A stretch of DNA of 64,000 nt from Smallanthus sonchifolius. Taxonomy: Eukaryota > Streptophyta > Magnoliopsida > Asterales > Asteraceae. Shown in pieces: positions 1 to 10,513 of this stretch. The notes under the pieces are model-generated. The model was given only the letters and a program-made list of their open reading frames with translations. It searched no databases and was not told the origin of the DNA. Within the stretch, counting starts at the first letter, position 1, and the number at the start of each line of letters is the position of its first letter. The translations under genes were made by a program, and so were the position numbers. The DNA is taken from positions 30,684,350-30,748,349 of the forward strand of contig CM042030.1 of NCBI GenBank assembly GCA_023525975.1, given 5' to 3'.

Positions 1-718
1 TTACCCTGAAACGAAACGAATTTATAGAGAACGGTTGGAAGGAAGCTCCGGCGACGACGGCTCGAGTTCCGACGATCTTTACTGCAACTCCGGTCAATCC
101 AGACAGTCCGGAAGCTTCAGAGATGGTTTGATATCGCGATTCTGCTACTGAGTTGGGAGCATTTGGGTCGAAAAGCTTTGAGAAAGTTTCTTTCTTGAAA
201 TTTGCTTGAGAGAGTTTTCTTGCAAATGAATACTGAGGCGTTTGGGATTTGAAAAGTGGTAATACAATTGTTAAGGGGAAAAGAAACGTATAACGGTTTC
301 GGATTCGAACGATCGGGTGATTAATCTGCATTTACGTTTTTCTGTTACGCAGGCGCGACCGTGCCAAGGAGAGGCGCGACCGTGCCTAGGCACCGGGCGC
401 GATCGTTCCAGAGCAGGTCGCGCGACCGTGCCAAAGCACTTGGCGCGACCGTGCTATAACGAAGCACGACCGTGCTCACTAGGGTTTCTTGATGTTTTTT
501 CAATTTTAGTCCTTGACTTTTCAGGTTTGATAAGTTTGTACCAAATAGTTTCTTGTATAGCGTTTATGTGCATATAATCGAGTAAAACTTGCGAACTTGT
601 ATAGAATCATTGCATTTTATTTACCGCGGGAAAAATATTGAGACATTGCACGAGTATAGAACTTGAAATTTCATTACATTGAATTGAAATATGAATACTA
701 AAAATCAGAAATGTTACA
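1..718 (-). mobile_element. Element L: truncated Tekay-like gypsy LTR, inserted in K
   Basis: On the minus strand this begins at 718 with TGTAACATTTCTGATTTTTA, the same first bases as the LTRs of A (9251) and B (36221), and runs off the window start. It shares with them the GCGCGACCGTGCC repeat units (about 350-475) and the GGTAATTGAAAC-type block, but it is clearly diverged. It lies directly after the primer-site region of K and in the same orientation, so it is an insertion into the K internal region. The other end and the target duplication are outside the window. A short ORF over the repeats (317-577) is not regarded as a gene. Confidence 0.8.
347..476. repeat. GGCACGGTCGYGCC repeat array in the L LTR
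   Basis: About six units of the type GCGCGACCGTGCC (minus strand GGCACGGTCGCGC), spaced roughly 15-30 bp apart and rich in CpG. The same array type is found in the LTRs of A and B, which links L to their family. The best units are interrupted palindromes, arms GGCAC and GTGCC around a 4-base centre. Confidence 0.8.
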
Positions 719-779
719 AGTTTGAGTCTAGACATTTAGGGATGTCTAAATCTCTCAAACTATTGCTCTGATACCAACT
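719..779 (-). other. Element K primer binding site and post-PBS stub
   Basis: GCTCTGATACCA at 765-776 is the complement of the primer site TGGTATCAGAGC, matching the 3' end of initiator Met-tRNA. It lies 3 bases outside the LTR end at 780. The next bases (719-762) form an imperfect inverted repeat, AGTTTGAG...CTCAAACT around a central GGG. The rest of the K internal region is displaced by L and lies outside the window. Confidence 0.8.
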
Positions 780-1261
780 TGTAAGGCCCCTTTCCCGGGT
801 GACCTCACTTGTTGGATTTACTCATAAACATAGCCATAAATACTGAACTTAAATTTAAAACATTCATCATTCAATTACATTACATAACAGCGGAAGTCTT
901 AACAATTAAAAACACAACATTGTCTTAACAAACAAAAGTGGGATGTCAGTCTTGTGCCGGGTAACCTTCACGCCATCGCACGACCTTTTCTTCCTTTACC
1001 TGAAATGTATACTAAAAGTCAGCTAACGCTGGTGAGTTCTAGTTTAATGCAATTTGATATAAACATTCTATTCTTTACTTTATAAGTATGCATTACTGTA
1101 TAGTCATTCATATAAATACGTATTCATAACTTTTGTCTTTCTTTTCATCTTTCTTTTCTGTATTTTTGTGATTTCATATATATATATATGCATTCACCCT
1201 TTTCTTTCTTTTCTTTCTTTCTTTAATTTCATGGGTCATACTATATAAGGGTGATCAACCC

Positions 1262-1645
1262 GTCATTTGCTTACGAATGTCACAAAGACAATCGCCGTAG
1301 TCCATCGTCATGGCCCACCTATACTTACAACCGTCCGGCAACTAGTGCCGTCCGTCATTTTATTCTTACAACCGTCCGGCAATCATTGTCCGTCCGTCAT
1401 GACTTACAACCGTCCTACCGTCGTAGGCCGTAATTCGCCCGTCTACCCGAAGGTATCCATTTCCCATGCGACTATTATTTATACAACCGTTCTACTATAA
1501 TATGCCAATTGCTTCGACCGTCCATTAATGGCATTCGTACGTCCTAGCCGATGAAGGAGCGCACTTGTCCCGGTTATAAAATAGTCACATGGTCGTCCGT
1601 CTACCGAAGTAGCCGTTATCATCGAAGCGTCCATAACATTTTCTG
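1262..1645. repeat. CCGTCC-motif cluster in the K LTR
   Basis: About 380 bp with many dispersed copies of CCGTCC/GTCCGTC, several as ACAACCGTCCGGCAA (for example 1328-1342 and 1368-1382). Spacing is irregular, so this is a dispersed motif cluster and not a clean tandem array. The short ORFs across it follow from its composition. Confidence 0.55.
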
Positions 1646-2045
1646 TACTTGGCAAGCAATATATACATGGACATAAAGCATGATTTCATTCTTTCATATT
1701 GTGTTATACTTTCATTCATTCTTGATAATCATGCTTTTCATTCTTTATTCATAATTTCTCTTTCATGTATAGGTATATATATATATATATACTTGTATAA
1801 CACATATGATCACATTGGCATTCATAACATTTATTCACTTAGTGTATACATCTCAGCCCCAAAACATTTGAAAACATTTGCACATAACATAGAAGGGGGC
1901 ACATAGAACTCACCTGATGAGTAGTTTCTGTAATACACTAAGCTGGCTACTGGGCTTCACTAATGTCACTCACGATCTGTATAATAAAGTCATACACATA
2001 AGATGGTGCTCCTAGATGACACTAGACATTACTATGCTTGAACAT

Positions 2046-2350
2046 AGTAGTTTCGATTGATTAGCTTATATCGAAACTTGGTAGTTTCGATAGGTTGTTT
2101 CTGTCGAAACTTGGTAGTTTCGATAGGTAGTTTCGATAGATAGTTTCGATAGGTAGTTTCGATAGATAGTTTCGATAGGTAGTTTCGATAGGTAGCTTAT
2201 GTGTTATCTTAGCTTCGGATCGGGGGCTCATATCGAAACTATGGTAGTTTCGATTGGGCCTGCATATATCGAAACTGGGTAGTTTCGATAGGTCTGCACA
2301 TATCGAAACTACGTAGTTTCGATGGGTCTGCACATATCGAAACTAAGTAG
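2046..2350. repeat. Palindromic TATCGAAAC/GTTTCGATA array in the K LTR
   Basis: More than ten copies of AGTTTCGATRG. Several are paired with the complement TATCGAAACT across 2-6 bases, as in ATCGAAACTACGTAGTTTCG (about 2302-2321). It is the K counterpart of the palindrome arrays in the other LTRs. No clear TATAAATA box follows it on the minus strand, so its promoter relation is unproven. Confidence 0.75.
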
Positions 2351-2872
2351 TTTCGATGGGTCTGCACTTATCGCCTTCCCCAAAAATCCGAATGTTCTGC
2401 ATGCGAATCTGATCATGTCGATATCTAGATTTTCTTTGATCAAAACGTTCGTTTTTCATTCTAGATGCTATACCTAAGTTCACTTTCAAGTTTCATCCGC
2501 AAAAATCGTTATCTTTTAGCCAAAACCCGAAAACTCCCAAAACGAACAAAAACTCATAATGTGATCGAATCGTTACCTGGATTGGATTTCTGATTCAGAG
2601 GATATGATCACGAGAACAGCAACAACGTTCTCCTAAATTCCCGAGTTGATCCGTCACTTTCTCTCTCTAGACCCGAGCTCTCCTTTCTCTCTCTAAAAGC
2701 TGCGTGAGTTGGGGAAATGAGCAGGGAAGAGGGCTGCCTTGCCTCTTATGCGCATGGGCTTCCCTCGGCCCATTGAAGCCGGGCCCAGGCCTGCTCCCTT
2801 TTTGTTTAAATATTCCAAATAAACCACCGGTCTCGCTATATTTATTCGTTTTATTATTTTTAGGATGTTACA

Positions 2873-3961
2873 CTTTTATATAAAAGTATTTAAATGGTTA
2901 AGTTACATTTTATAAATAAATAAATAAAATAATAATTATTTATTTACTTTATGTTTAAACAAAGACATTTATTTATTTACACTTAATTTCATTTAATACT
3001 TATAATATTTTCATAAACAATAATTATTTACATTACTTATTTAATTATTCAAACTCAAACTTTAATCCAAATGTTCTAAAAATATTTTTTCAAACTTAAT
3101 ACATTTTATTCAATACCTCTAATTACAAATCAATGACCTTTTTACACAAGTCCAAATACAACTTTAGACTTAAACTTTGGTGCACACTATTAATACCATA
3201 TACATTACACTTTAGGTTAACTCGTGCATTTCAAGGATCCTTATTCTATCTAGTATCTTTGTTAGCAACGCCTTCAAACCAAGTGAGTATTTCATAGCCC
3301 CTTTTACTCTTTTACACTTTTGGGGTGAAACATGAACATTATTCAAATTACACGTTACATTTACACAAACAACACAAGTACAAATCCTATTTACATTCAT
3401 GTGTGCAATTTGAGCTTTATGCCCGAGTGCTAGGTGTGCTAACCTTTGTATGCGATTATGTGCAATCATTAACTATACAAGCCGACGGTTTTCAATGATA
3501 GATCTATTGAGTCTGACAAACCCACCCAGATTGGGGTGATTGATACCGACAACACAATTTTTGCATGCTAGTTACAAAGGTTTGATTGTACATGGTTACA
3601 CAATATCTGCTCCCCATAAATGCCTTATTTATCATGTTATGTATGGATTTGTTTTACAAACTATATGCTATCTATATAAACCTGTGTTATACTCACCAAC
3701 TTTTTAGTTGACTTTATTTTATTCATGTTTCAGGTTCTAATGTGTGAGATTGATCAAGATGTGCTACACATAGGCTTGGACTTAGTTAATTTAAATAAAA
3801 GAACTCTATGTATTTCAATTTTGTTCCATCTTGGATTTGGTTGTGTTTGGACTACTTGTTATGAAATTTGATGTTTAATATATTCAATCAAGTAAACCAT
3901 GTGCTTATGAACAGTCTACATGTCCCGCTCCGATGATTCCGCCATCGGTCGGGGTGTGACA
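2873..3961 (+). repeat. Element A: 5' LTR, 3' portion
   Basis: Matches 10677-11765 of the A 3' LTR nearly base for base; I count about 13 differences over about 1.08 kb by eye. It ends in GGGGTGTGACA at 3961, directly before the primer site. The first 1.4 kb of this LTR is cut off by K and lies left of the window. The antisense ORF 3212-3469, repeated at 11016-11273, is LTR sequence and not a gene. Confidence 0.9.
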
Positions 3962-3964
3962 GAT

Positions 3965-3976
3965 TGGTATCAGAGC
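3965..3976 (+). promoter_or_regulatory. Element A primer binding site
   Basis: TGGTATCAGAGC, complementary to the 3' end of initiator Met-tRNA, 3 bases after the LTR end at 3961. It marks the start of minus-strand DNA synthesis and sets the orientation of A. Confidence 0.9.
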
Positions 3977-4681
3977 CTTGGTTATAGGGAATTAGGTTAT
4001 TAGACACCTTGACCTAGACTATAACTTTAGGACACCCAGTTATACCATGCTTCATGTTTATATGATTATGTGCTACATGTTATGTGTTACATGCTATGTG
4101 CTACATGCTTACTATGATTAGTTATTATTTTATTTGATGACTTATTTATTAAAAATCCATGACTTGTTAGTATATACTTAAATAATAAATTAAATAAACA
4201 ATATCTCTTCCCATATCCTAAAACCTCATAATATTCTTATCTTCCTTCTCTATCTTTATCTTTCTAAGCATGTGGAAACTTCATGAAGCTAAATTCATAA
4301 AAAAAAATTTCTTTATTTTCTCGTTAAGGTTTTTAAGCTTTGTTAATTATTTGAGGACACGTGCAATTTGGAAGAGTGACACCTGTATTTTGGGTTTTCT
4401 GTCTAGGAAAGCATTTCGCATAAATCCCAATCAACCGAGGGACCCGTATGCTTTCCTGGGAATTCCCGAGATGAGTGTTTACTTATAGGCTAAAGCATGT
4501 CTCCTTGAAAATTATATAAGTTTAATTAACCTTAATGTGTCATAGTATTCGAGTGATTATATCACTATTTGAGTATAATCCAAACTATGATTATCTATTT
4601 ATTTTGTTATCTTATTCTATAAAATCCAAACAATTCTCATAAGTTCTTACATCTTCTCTTGTTTTATGAAAAATCTGTAGA
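3977..4681 (+). other. Element A leader, untranslated
   Basis: About 700 bases between primer site and gag with no convincing gene. The part at about 4385-4520 is much better conserved against the B leader (about 38975-39105) than its AT-rich surroundings. It contains the palindrome GGGAATTCCC and the block CCGTATGCTTTCCTGG. Genomic-RNA packaging or dimerisation signals normally lie in such leaders; assigning that role here is inference. Confidence 0.6.
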
Positions 4682-6250
4682 ATGCCTCCTCGTCGTGCTC
4701 CCGCGGCCAACACCAATACCGACATTACTGCTATTCTTGCACAACTCGTGACACAACTCACTCAAGCTAATAGTGCCACCAATGGCAACAATGGTGGAAA
4801 TGGTAGTAATAGTGGTAATGCTGGAAATGGTGGAAATGGTGGTAACAACCCATCTCAATGCACCTTCAAGCATTTCAACTCGTGCAATCCCCTCAAGTTC
4901 TATGGTACCGAAGGAGCTACTGGACTCCTTCAATGGTTCGAAAGCATTGAGAATACCTTTCTTAATAGTGACTGCCCCGACAACCTTCGTGTTCGTCATG
5001 CCACAAATGTCCTACAAAAACGGGCACTCACGTGGTGGAATGGGGAGAAAAGAAATAGGGGTGTGGATGTAGCAATGGCCTTACCTTGGGATGAGGTTAA
5101 AAGGTTAATGACCGAGGAATTCTGTCCTCGAAATGAAGTAAAGAAACTTGAAGCCGAATTTTGGGATCTTGCCCAAGATAGTGGTGAAAACTTGGCATAC
5201 ACAACTCGGTTCCATGAGTTGAGTTTTCTTGTGCCCCACATGGTCACTCCTCTGTCCCGCTGTATTGATTAGTATATTGGGGGACTACCTAGGCAAATTC
5301 AAGATACTGTCCTAGGAAGAAATCCCGCAACACTTGAAGATGCCATCCGTTTGTCCGCTACCTTAACTGATAACCATGTGAAAGCGGGAACACTTACTAA
5401 AAAGGGTACCAAGAAAGTTTCTGACACTATAACCCCTCCTACCCACAACAAAGAAGCCACAACTGAACCCTCCCGCAATAATAGGAAAAGGAAGACTAGA
5501 AACTATGCTGTGGTCACTCCTGCTATTCCTATTAACCAAGCTGCACCTATGGTTCAAGCACCGGCCAAAAAGCCATATGTTGGAATCTACCCACTTTGTG
5601 CCACCTGCAACTACCATCATCCCCAAAGCATCCCATGTCGTCTTTGTACTTATTGTGGGAGGTATGGCCATACGGTTAATGTTTGTAGGACCAAAGCTCT
5701 TGCGGGCCAAGTCAATCTACCAAACCAAACCAACACCCAAGTGGCTAATCAAGGTGTACCCGCTATTGCAAATGGGAGAGCATGTTATGTGTGTGGCAAC
5801 CCGAACCATTTTCGTGATCAATGCCCAAAGTTGGTCAATGCTAGACAAGGTGGAGCTCATGGGCGTGCTTTCAACATAAACGCCAATGAAGCTCAAGCCA
5901 ACAATGACGTGTTCAATGGTACGTTTCTTGTTAATAGTCAATATGCCTCCATTTTATTCGATACCGGTGCCGATAAAAGTTTTGTGTCACTTAACTTTGA
6001 ACCTTTACTTGAAAAGACACGATCCCTTTTAGAGAAAACATTTACCGTAGAAGTAGCAAATGGTGACTCTCTTACAATTGAATCCATTATCTATGATTGC
6101 TCTTTAGAACTTAATGATCACACATTCCCAATCAACCTTGTTCCAATGCCACTAGGGAGCTTTCCATGGATTGGCTATCGAATCATCATGCCGAAGTCAT
6201 TTGCTTTGAGAAGTGTATTCGAATACCTCTACCATCGGGAGAAACGTTGA
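4682..6250 (+). pseudogene. gag: Element A gag-protease (Tekay-type), broken
   Basis: Starts at the ATG giving MPPRRAPAAN, also the start in B. The order is a low-complexity Asn/Gly N-terminus, the gag domain (about 4850-5350), a first CCHC knuckle (about 5648-5690), a second CCHC knuckle CYVCGNPNHFRDQC (about 5783-5824), then the aspartic protease motif LFDTGADKSFVS (about 5955-5990). There are two breaks: an in-frame TAG at 5270-5272 where B is open, and a roughly 14-base deletion near 6160 relative to B that shifts the frame just upstream of RT. Gag packages the RNA and the protease matures the polyprotein, but this copy cannot make either normally. Assignment to the chromovirus family is firm. 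Confidence 0.9.
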
Positions 6251-8697
6251 GAGTCTTTGGTGAAAAGCCTTGCAAAGGGCTTAAATTAATGTCATGCACT
6301 ACTGCTCAAAAGTACTTACGAAAGAAGTACGTGGCCTTTTTGGCCCATATCGTTCAAAAAGATGTTAAAAAGAAGAGTATTCAAGATATCCCCATTATCC
6401 AAGATTTTCCTGAAGTATTCCCCGAAGACTTATCCGGTCTTCCACCTGTTCGTCAAGTAGAATTTCGCATTGATCTGGTGCCCGAAGCTAACCCCGTGGC
6501 TAGAGCTCCTTATCGTCTTGCACCTTCTGAAATGCAAGAACTTGCAAGTCAACTTCAAGAGCTCTCCGACAAGGGATTCATTCGTCCAAGTCATTCACCG
6601 TGGGGTGCACCCGTCTTATTCGTCAAAAAGAAGGATGGATCATTTCACATGTGTATTGACTACCACGAACTCAACAAGCTTACTATAAAAAACCGTTATC
6701 CTTTGCCTAGAATTGATGACCTCTTTGATCAACTTCAAGGTTCTACTTGCTTCTCAAAGATTGATCTTCGATCTAGTTACCACCAACTCCGTGTGCAAGA
6801 AGACGATATTCCAAAGACTGCCTTCCGAACAAGGTATGGTCACTACGAGTTCATGGTTATGCCTTTTGGACTAACCAATGCACCCGCAGTTTTCATGGAC
6901 CTCATGAATCGTGTGTGCAAACCATACCTTGATAAGTTCGTGATCGTTTTCATCGATGACATCTTAATCTATTCCAAGACTAAAGCTGATCATGAGCAAC
7001 ATCTTAGATTGATTTTGGATCTCTTGAAGAAAGAACAACTATATGCCAAGTTCTCCAAATATGAATTTTGGTTAAAAGAAGTTCAATTTCTTGGTCACTT
7101 TGTCAACAACAAGGGTATTCATGTTGACCCTGCTAAGATCGAAACGGTTAAGAATTGGAATACCCCGAAGACCCCCACTGAAGTTCGTTCATTTCTTGGT
7201 CTTGCGGGATATTACCGTCGTTTTATCTCAAACTTCTCTAAGATTGCCGTCCCCCTTACCGCTTTGACCCACAAGGGTAAGACTTATGAATGGGGACCAA
7301 AGCAAGAAGAAGCTTTCCAAACCCTTAAGCAAAAGTTGTGCAATGCTCCCATTTTAACTCTCCCTGATGGAAATGATGATTTAGTTGTCTACAGTGATGC
7401 TTCCAACCAAGGTCTTGGTTGTGTCCTCATGCAACGAGGCAAGGTAATCGCTTATGCATCAAGGCAACTTAAGATTCATGAGAAGAATTATATGACGCAC
7501 GATCTCGAGTTGGGTGCGGTCGTATTTGCATCAAAGATTTGGAGACATTATCTCTATGGCACGAAATGCGTGGTGTTCACCGACCACAAAAGTCTCCAAC
7601 ACATCTTCAATCAAAAGGAACTCAATATGAGGCAACGACGTTGGGTTGAACTCCTTAACGACTATGACTGCGAGATTCGTTACCATCCCGGCAAAGCGAA
7701 TGTTGTAGCCGATGCTTTGAGTCGAAAGAACCATGTCATGCTTCAATGTGTTCAAATTCAAACCGACATTCAAAACCGCATCTTAGAAGCTCAACACGTC
7801 TCAGTCACCGAGGGTAATATGTACGGGGAAATGTCGTGTGGTGTTGAACTTCTGCTTGAATCAAAACCCAATGGCTTACTTTATTACTTGAACCGTATTT
7901 GGGTTCCCGATCACGATGATCTCCGTACATTTCTCATGAACGAGGCTCACAAGACTCGTTATTCTATTCATCCTGGTGTGGATAAAATGTACCAAGAAAT
8001 TCGCCAACAATATTGGTGGCCCGGTATGAAAAAGGACATTGCTCTTTATGTTGCCAAATGTTTAACCTGCTCCAAAGTCAAAGCCGAACATCAACGTCCT
8101 TCTGGTTTACTTGAACAACCAGAAATTCCCGTGTGGAAATGGGAAAACTTAGCAATGGATTTTATTACCAAACTCCCTCGCACCTCGAGTGGTTATGATA
8201 GTATTTCGGTGATCATTGATCGTTTCACCAAGTCTGCTCATTTCTTGCCTATCCATGAAGACTATCGGGTTGAGAAACTAGCCCGAATTTACATCGACAA
8301 AATCATGAGCCGTCATGGTGTTCCCTTGAACATAATATCTGATCGAGATGCCCGGATCACTTCTCGATTTTGGCAATCTCTCCAAACTGCTCTTGGCACA
8401 CGATTGGATTTGAGTACGGCTTACCATCCGCAAACTGATGGTCAAACCGAGCAAACAATCCAAACTCTTGAAGACATGCTTAGAGCTTGCGTAATCGATT
8501 TTGGTGGCAATTGGGATTCACATTTATCCCTCATTGAGTTCTCTTACAATAATAGCTACCACACGAGTATCAACATGGCTCCATTCGAAGCTCTTTATGG
8601 TCGCAAGTGTCGTTCTCCTATCTGTTGGAACGAGATTGGTGAAGCACAAATCACCGGTCCTGAGCTAATTCAAGAAACATCCGACAAGATTATTTAA
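6166..8697 (+). CDS. pol: Element A pol: RT, RNase H and integrase (stop-shortened)
   Basis: An 843-codon open frame. In order: the end of the protease linker; reverse transcriptase with the FIDDILIYS active-site motif (about 6946); Ty3-type RNase H (YSDASNQGLGC near 7390, the DLEL glutamate near 7503); an integrase zinc finger HPGVDK...CLTC (about 7970-8075); and the integrase core with acidic residues in MDF (about 8157) and SDRDA (about 8339). It ends at a TAA (8695-8697) where B reads through, so the integrase C-terminus and chromodomain are cut off. Two normally conserved RT positions differ from B: CIDYHELN and LRSSYHQL, against CIDYREL and LRSGYHQ in B. The 6166 start is only the ORF start; the natural protein continues from gag-PR. 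Confidence 0.9.
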   Translation: MDWLSNHHAEVICFEKCIRIPLPSGETLRVFGEKPCKGLKLMSCTTAQKYLRKKYVAFLAHIVQKDVKKKSIQDIPIIQDFPEVFPEDLSGLPPVRQVEFRIDLVPEANPVARAPYRLAPSEMQELASQLQELSDKGFIRPSHSPWGAPVLFVKKKDGSFHMCIDYHELNKLTIKNRYPLPRIDDLFDQLQGSTCFSKIDLRSSYHQLRVQEDDIPKTAFRTRYGHYEFMVMPFGLTNAPAVFMDLMNRVCKPYLDKFVIVFIDDILIYSKTKADHEQHLRLILDLLKKEQLYAKFSKYEFWLKEVQFLGHFVNNKGIHVDPAKIETVKNWNTPKTPTEVRSFLGLAGYYRRFISNFSKIAVPLTALTHKGKTYEWGPKQEEAFQTLKQKLCNAPILTLPDGNDDLVVYSDASNQGLGCVLMQRGKVIAYASRQLKIHEKNYMTHDLELGAVVFASKIWRHYLYGTKCVVFTDHKSLQHIFNQKELNMRQRRWVELLNDYDCEIRYHPGKANVVADALSRKNHVMLQCVQIQTDIQNRILEAQHVSVTEGNMYGEMSCGVELLLESKPNGLLYYLNRIWVPDHDDLRTFLMNEAHKTRYSIHPGVDKMYQEIRQQYWWPGMKKDIALYVAKCLTCSKVKAEHQRPSGLLEQPEIPVWKWENLAMDFITKLPRTSSGYDSISVIIDRFTKSAHFLPIHEDYRVEKLARIYIDKIMSRHGVPLNIISDRDARITSRFWQSLQTALGTRLDLSTAYHPQTDGQTEQTIQTLEDMLRACVIDFGGNWDSHLSLIEFSYNNSYHTSINMAPFEALYGRKCRSPICWNEIGEAQITGPELIQETSDKII

Positions 8698-9216
8698 ATC
8701 CGTGACAACATCCGAACAGCGAGGAGTCGAAAAAAGAGTTATGCCGATAAACGACGAAAACCCTTGGAATTCCAAGTCGGTGACCTTGTTCTTCTTAAGG
8801 TGTCCCCGTGGAAGGGTGTGGTCCCTTTTGGAAAGAAAGGCAAGTTAGCCCCTCGCTATGTTGGTCCATTCAAAATGCTTGAAAGAATTGGGAAAGTGGC
8901 CTACAAACTCGAGTTACCTCCATCTCTTGGCAATGTGCATCCTACATTTCATGTGTCTAATCTGAAGAAATGTCTCGCCGATGAGAATCTCCATATACCG
9001 CTTGATGACATGCATATTGATGAAACGATGCACTTCGTTGAGAAACCGGTAGAAATTATGGATCGTGAAATCAAACAACTCAAGCGAAGTCGTATTCCTA
9101 TTGTCAAAGTTCGTTGGGAGTCTACGCGTGGTCCTGAATTTACTTGGGAACGAGAGGACCAAATGAAGCTCAAGTACCCCCATCTTTTCACTGATGCCGT
9201 AGTTTCCTCTAACTAA
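8698..9216 (+). pseudogene. Element A integrase C-terminus with chromodomain, cut off
   Basis: In frame with the pol ORF after the TAA at 8695. It encodes the GPY/F module (APRYVGPFKMLERIG, about 8848) and ends in a chromodomain-like tail with the WE-rich motif RGPEFTWEREDQMKLKYPHL. In chromoviruses this tail is thought to steer integration to heterochromatin. The open part begins at the ATG at 8764. Without the upstream integrase it is not expected to be expressed. Confidence 0.85.
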
Positions 9217-9237
9217 ATTTCGGGACGAAATTCCCTC

Positions 9238-9250
9238 AACATGGGGAGAC
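9238..9250 (+). promoter_or_regulatory. Element A polypurine tract
   Basis: The purine-rich ATGGGGAGAC lies directly before the 3' LTR start TGTAACATTT at 9251. The B equivalent is ATGGGGATAC at 43811-43820. It primes plus-strand DNA synthesis. Confidence 0.75.
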
Positions 9251-9493
9251 TGTAACATTTCTGATTTTTAATATCCGTATTTCAAATTCAATGTAATGCA
9301 TTTCAAACCAAATTCTAGTGCACTGTTTTGTTCTATTCGTACCATCAATTAAATACTATATTTCAATGTTAACCCGCAAATTTTACACGGTTATAGCCTA
9401 CTAAAACACTACATAAGTATCTATTTATACAAATATGTCAAAGACCAAAGTTACAAGGTCTGATGTTGAAAATTTACAAGAAACCCTAATAGG

Positions 9494-9600
9494 CACGGTC
9501 GCGCCTCGTTCTGGCACGGTCACGCCGAGTGCTTTGGCACGATCGCGCGACTTGCTTTGGAACGATCGCGCCTGGTGCCTTAGCACGGTCGCGCCTCGTA
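9494..9600. repeat. GGCACGGTCGCGCC array 1 in the A LTR
   Basis: Six units of the type GGCACGGTCGCGCC/GGAACGATCGCGC, about 20-25 bp apart. They carry several CpGs each in otherwise AT-rich LTR sequence. Matching arrays lie at 36466-36590, 44063-44195 and, inverted, 347-476. Confidence 0.85.
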
Positions 9601-10198
9601 CCAGTTGAAACGTAAAAACAGTTTTAATCACCCGATCGTTGAGTTTTCGTAACCGATTTACACATTATTACCATTCACGAAAGCAATGACACTTCTAATT
9701 ACAACAAACGTCTCAAATCAATCCAATTAATCTCAAAAATCCTCTCAAGCATTTCAAAGAAAACACAAAACTCCTTGCGATCCGAATTCTCTCAACCAAG
9801 TAACAGATTCACTCTACTCAATCCCCACCGAAGCTACTGGACTCCCTGGTTTAGTCGGAAGTGCAGCAGAGGACGCCGGAGACAGAACCCATAGTCGTCG
9901 GAATTCCTTTCTACCGATCGCTATCAATTCGCCATCATTCCGGGTAATTGAAACCTTTCCCTCTATTGATTCAGTCTCTAGATCAAAAGCCCCTTGTTAA
10001 TTTGGGCTTCCATTATAGAAATCCTCCCGAAACCGAATCTATATTTTAATAAAAATAGTTTAATCGATTTTGACCCAGAACATGTTGTTAATACAATTAA
10101 AACATCCCAACATACTCGTAACATCACTATGAATAAAAGCCCTATGATTTCCAACCCTGTTATTATAAGAATTGGTTAATTGTTCCTGATTTGGAACA

Positions 10199-10513
10199 GA
10201 CACGGTCGCACTAATCATCTAGCGTGGTCGTGCCTCATGAGGCGCGGTCGTGCCGACTATCAGCGCGGTCGTGTCCTCCTGTCCAGACCCAATCATGCCC
10301 TTTGGCTAATCTCAGTCGTGTCTTAGGATCATAGACACGATCGTGCCTGGCCAAGGCACGGTCGTGCCTAATGATTAAATTAGTTTAAGCCCTCTGATTG
10401 ATCAACACGGTCGCGCCCTGACTAGCATGGTCGCGCCCGTGGTTCGAGCACGATCGTGCCCTTCCCAGGCACGGTCGTGTGTGAGTTAAAATCTTGGCAG
10501 GATTATAAAATTT
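10199..10513 (+). promoter_or_regulatory. Palindrome array 2 and TATA box in the A 3' LTR
   Basis: About ten units related to AGGCACGGTCGTGCCT (clean copies near 10344-10360 and 10468), arms GGCAC/GTGCC around GGTC. The last unit ends at about 10480 and is followed, about 23 bases on, by TATAAAAT (about 10504-10511), a plausible LTR promoter. The placement just upstream of TATA matches the arrays in the copia LTRs of this window. Confidence 0.55.

Larger units (their letters stand above)
780..2872 (-). mobile_element. Element K: 5' LTR, about 2.1 kb, inserted in the 5' LTR of A
   Basis: The minus-strand LTR runs from TGTAACATCCTAAAAATAAT (at 2872) to GGGGCCTTACA (at 780), followed by a primer site. 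It interrupts the 5' LTR of A: sequence resumes at 2873 in the A family at the position matching about 10676 of the A 3' LTR. It contains a CCGTCC-rich stretch (1260-1640) and a palindromic TATCGAAAC/GTTTCGATA array (2046-2350). No coding sequence is seen. The small ORFs in it are chance. The superfamily is probably Ty3-gypsy from LTR length and termini, but no pol is present to prove it. Confidence 0.75.

Noticed and set aside
317..577. ORF with repeated ARPC-like residues
   Set aside because: Translation of the LTR repeat array. The same effect appears in the arrays of A and B.
2046..2350. Possible CRISPR-like or satellite array
   Set aside because: Units are short, irregularly spaced, palindromic and confined to one LTR. 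There are no unique spacers of constant length, and the context is a plant retrotransposon.
3212..3469. An 85-codon minus-strand ORF that recurs almost identically at 11016-11273
   Set aside because: The conservation comes from the two LTRs of A. There is no domain, and it is antisense to the element.
4664..4999. Minus-strand ORF opposite the A gag start
   Set aside because: Shadow of the Asn/Gly-rich gag N-terminus; the plus-strand frame has the known domains.
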